Assembly (NCBI GenBank): GCA_015492395.1
Contig: WGFD01000176.1
Location: 1 to 14,692, forward strand
Direction: 5' to 3'
From: Deltaproteobacteria bacterium
GTDB lineage: Bacteria; Desulfobacterota; GWC2-55-46; S146-70
Length of the DNA: 14,692 bases
This document shows positions 13,704 to 14,692 of the stretch, one piece after another. Every line of letters begins with the position of its first letter. Within the stretch, counting starts at the first letter, position 1. A program made the translations under genes and the position numbers. The notes below the pieces were generated by a model. That model had not been told where the DNA came from and ran no database searches. It saw nothing but the letters and a program-made list of their open reading frames with translations.

Positions 13704-14545
13704 TCCCGCATTCCCAGGAGCCTTTCGAAGTCTTCGGGTCTTCTCTCGTATGTGGTCAGGAATGTCTTGAAGAGTCTGTCAGGGTTTATGTCCTTGACTG
13801 TTATGTGGTGTCTTCTGGGCAGGTTCAGGGTTTTAAGCCTCTTCAGATCCTTTATGAGAGTCTCCGGCCTTTCCCAGGATATCTGGGTTGAAGTGGTCCT
13901 TGCCTCTCCACCCTCTTTTGCCACCAGATTAAGGGCCACGCCTTTGGAGTCGCAGCAAACCGCACTGTGCGGTTCGGAGACGAAGTCGCCGCTCCCGTCC
14001 TTTGGGCCCAGGCCGTCTCCCAGCCAGTGGTAGCGCCGGGCGTACCGGTTGCTGTCGTTCATTCCCTGTTGAACTACGGCCCACTTGCCTCTCTTCGTGA
14101 AGAAGAAGGAGTGGTGGTACAACTGATAACCGTCCTGGAGCGCTGCTGAATCCACCTTGGCGGAGAGCCTGCTTGCATAGACGAGGTTCTCCGGCGATAC
14201 CGATATGGATCCGCCTGCCGATACGATCTCGGAGGGGGTCTTCCGCGATCGTCCACCCTTCCCGCCCGCGGCAAAGAGGCCCAGGTCCCTTTCAAGCCCC
14301 TTGATGCCTTCCTTGATCGCACCGTAGACAGTCGTCGTGACGCCGCTGGAGTGCCAGTCGAAACCAAGGACACACCCGAAGGCCTGGAACCAGTAGGGGT
14401 CGGCAAGTCTCGTCAGCACCATATCCGGGCCGAAGTCCCTGACGATGGTAGTAACTATCTCCCTGGCCAGGAGTACCATCCTGTCAAAGAGCCATCGCGG
14501 GGCCTTTCCTCCATGCAGCGGCAGGTTCGCTACGCCGGTACGCAT
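13646..14545 (-). CDS. DUF763 protein, 5' part of a frameshifted gene
   Basis: The first part of a DUF763 gene. It begins MRTGVANLPLHGGKAPRWL, the family's N-terminal signature, and continues through ADPYWFQAFGCVLGFDWHSSG, QLYHHSFFFTKRGKWAVVQQGM, YHWLGD and HHITVKDINPDRLFKTF to RRPEDFERLLGM near 13710. After that the frame leaves the family sequence and stops at 13646 with about 20 unrelated residues. The proper continuation lies in another frame (13455-13703); together they span 13455-14545 and would encode about 363 residues, near the usual family length. The start is ATG at 14545, with GGAGGT (14559-14554) eight bases upstream; an in-frame TTG at 14554 is less likely. DUF763 has no established function. 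The preceding gene ends 22 bases upstream, so the two are probably co-transcribed. Confidence 0.85.
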   Translation of the reverse strand: MRTGVANLPLHGGKAPRWLFDRMVLLAREIVTTIVRDFGPDMVLTRLADPYWFQAFGCVLGFDWHSSGVTTTVYGAIKEGIKGLERDLGLFAAGGKGGRSRKTPSEIVSAGGSISVSPENLVYASRLSAKVDSAALQDGYQLYHHSFFFTKRGKWAVVQQGMNDSNRYARRYHWLGDGLGPKDGSGDFVSEPHSAVCCDSKGVALNLVAKEGGEARTTSTQISWERPETLIKDLKRLKTLNLPRRHHITVKDINPDRLFKTFLTTYERRPEDFERLLGMREWVQRRSGHLASFPSLSMA

Positions 14546-14567
14546 AAGAGACAACCTCCGGTATGGG

Positions 14568-14692
14568 TTAATCCGGTGCCATTCCCATCTTGCGGAATCC
14601 GTCTATCATGGCATCTACTATCTTGGCATAGTAAGAACGGTCCGCTACCTGCCACTGTCCGCAATCGGGGCACTCCAGGGAAGGGGCCACTA
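14568..14692 (-). CDS. 3' end of an unidentified gene with a CxxC motif
   Basis: A minus-strand frame open to the right window edge ends at TAA (14570-14568). About 40 C-terminal residues are visible, including LECPDCGQW and then an amphipathic helix, AKIVDAMIDGFRKMGMAPD. The CPDCG pair looks like half of a zinc ribbon or a redox motif, but a second Cys pair would have to lie outside the window. I cannot name the family. It ends 22 bases before the DUF763 start, on the same strand, so both probably belong to one transcript. Coding is supported by the open frame and by the Shine-Dalgarno sequence of the next gene lying just after its stop. Confidence 0.55.
   Translation of the reverse strand, partial: VAPSLECPDCGQWQVADRSYYAKIVDAMIDGFRKMGMAPD

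Overview
The window reads as a piece of the chromosome of an anaerobic or facultatively anaerobic bacterium. It is dominated by a cobalamin (vitamin B12) operon of the early-cobalt-insertion (anaerobic, cbi-type) pathway. Moderately GC-rich coding, heavy use of AGG/AGA arginine codons, a HEAT-repeat/HD-GYP gene pair, a DUF763 gene and a short-form CbiX fused to CbiC would fit Nitrospirota or a deltaproteobacterial-type lineage. That placement is inference; no marker gene in the window settles it.

Layout. (1) Positions 2-2868, + strand: a HEAT-repeat protein, cut by the left window edge, and an HD-GYP-type protein joined by an ATGA overlap; probably a signalling pair. (2) Positions 2950-3336, - strand: a small DUF302 protein with a good ribosome binding site and possibly its own promoter. 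(3) Positions 3472-13056, - strand: the operon. In transcription order it is cbiP, a cbiX-cbiC fusion, a 228-nt structured spacer, a cbiM-like gene, cbiD, cbiE, cbiL, cbiF, cbiG, cbiH, cbiA. From cbiD to cbiA every gene overlaps the next. (4) Positions 13057-13454: the control region, with a sigma70-type promoter (TTGACT-17-TATAAG), a clear cobalamin riboswitch just after the expected transcription start, and a 31-codon leader ORF with a strong Shine-Dalgarno sequence. The leader stop codon overlaps a possible TTG start of cbiP. (5) Positions 13455-14692, - strand: a DUF763 gene broken by an apparent one-base deletion inside its helix-hairpin-helix motif, preceded by the 3' end of an unidentified gene with a CxxC motif.

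How the genes work together. The CbiX domain inserts cobalt into sirohydrochlorin. CbiL, CbiH, CbiF, CbiG, CbiD, CbiE and the CbiC domain carry out ring methylation, contraction, deacylation and methyl migration to cobyrinate. CbiA and CbiP amidate the side chains to give cobyric acid. The CbiM-like protein would bring in cobalt or nickel. Genes for the precorrin-6A reductase (CbiJ), the C15 methylase/decarboxylase (CbiT), the CbiB/CobU/CobS/CobT steps and the other transporter parts (CbiN/CbiQ/CbiO) are not in the window. Cobalamin would shut the operon down through the riboswitch.

I see no CRISPR array, insertion sequence, tRNA or rRNA. The core is a well-known pathway. The more unusual points are the leader ORF arrangement, the structured spacer before the lone cbiM, the short CbiG, the CbiX-CbiC fusion and the broken DUF763 gene.
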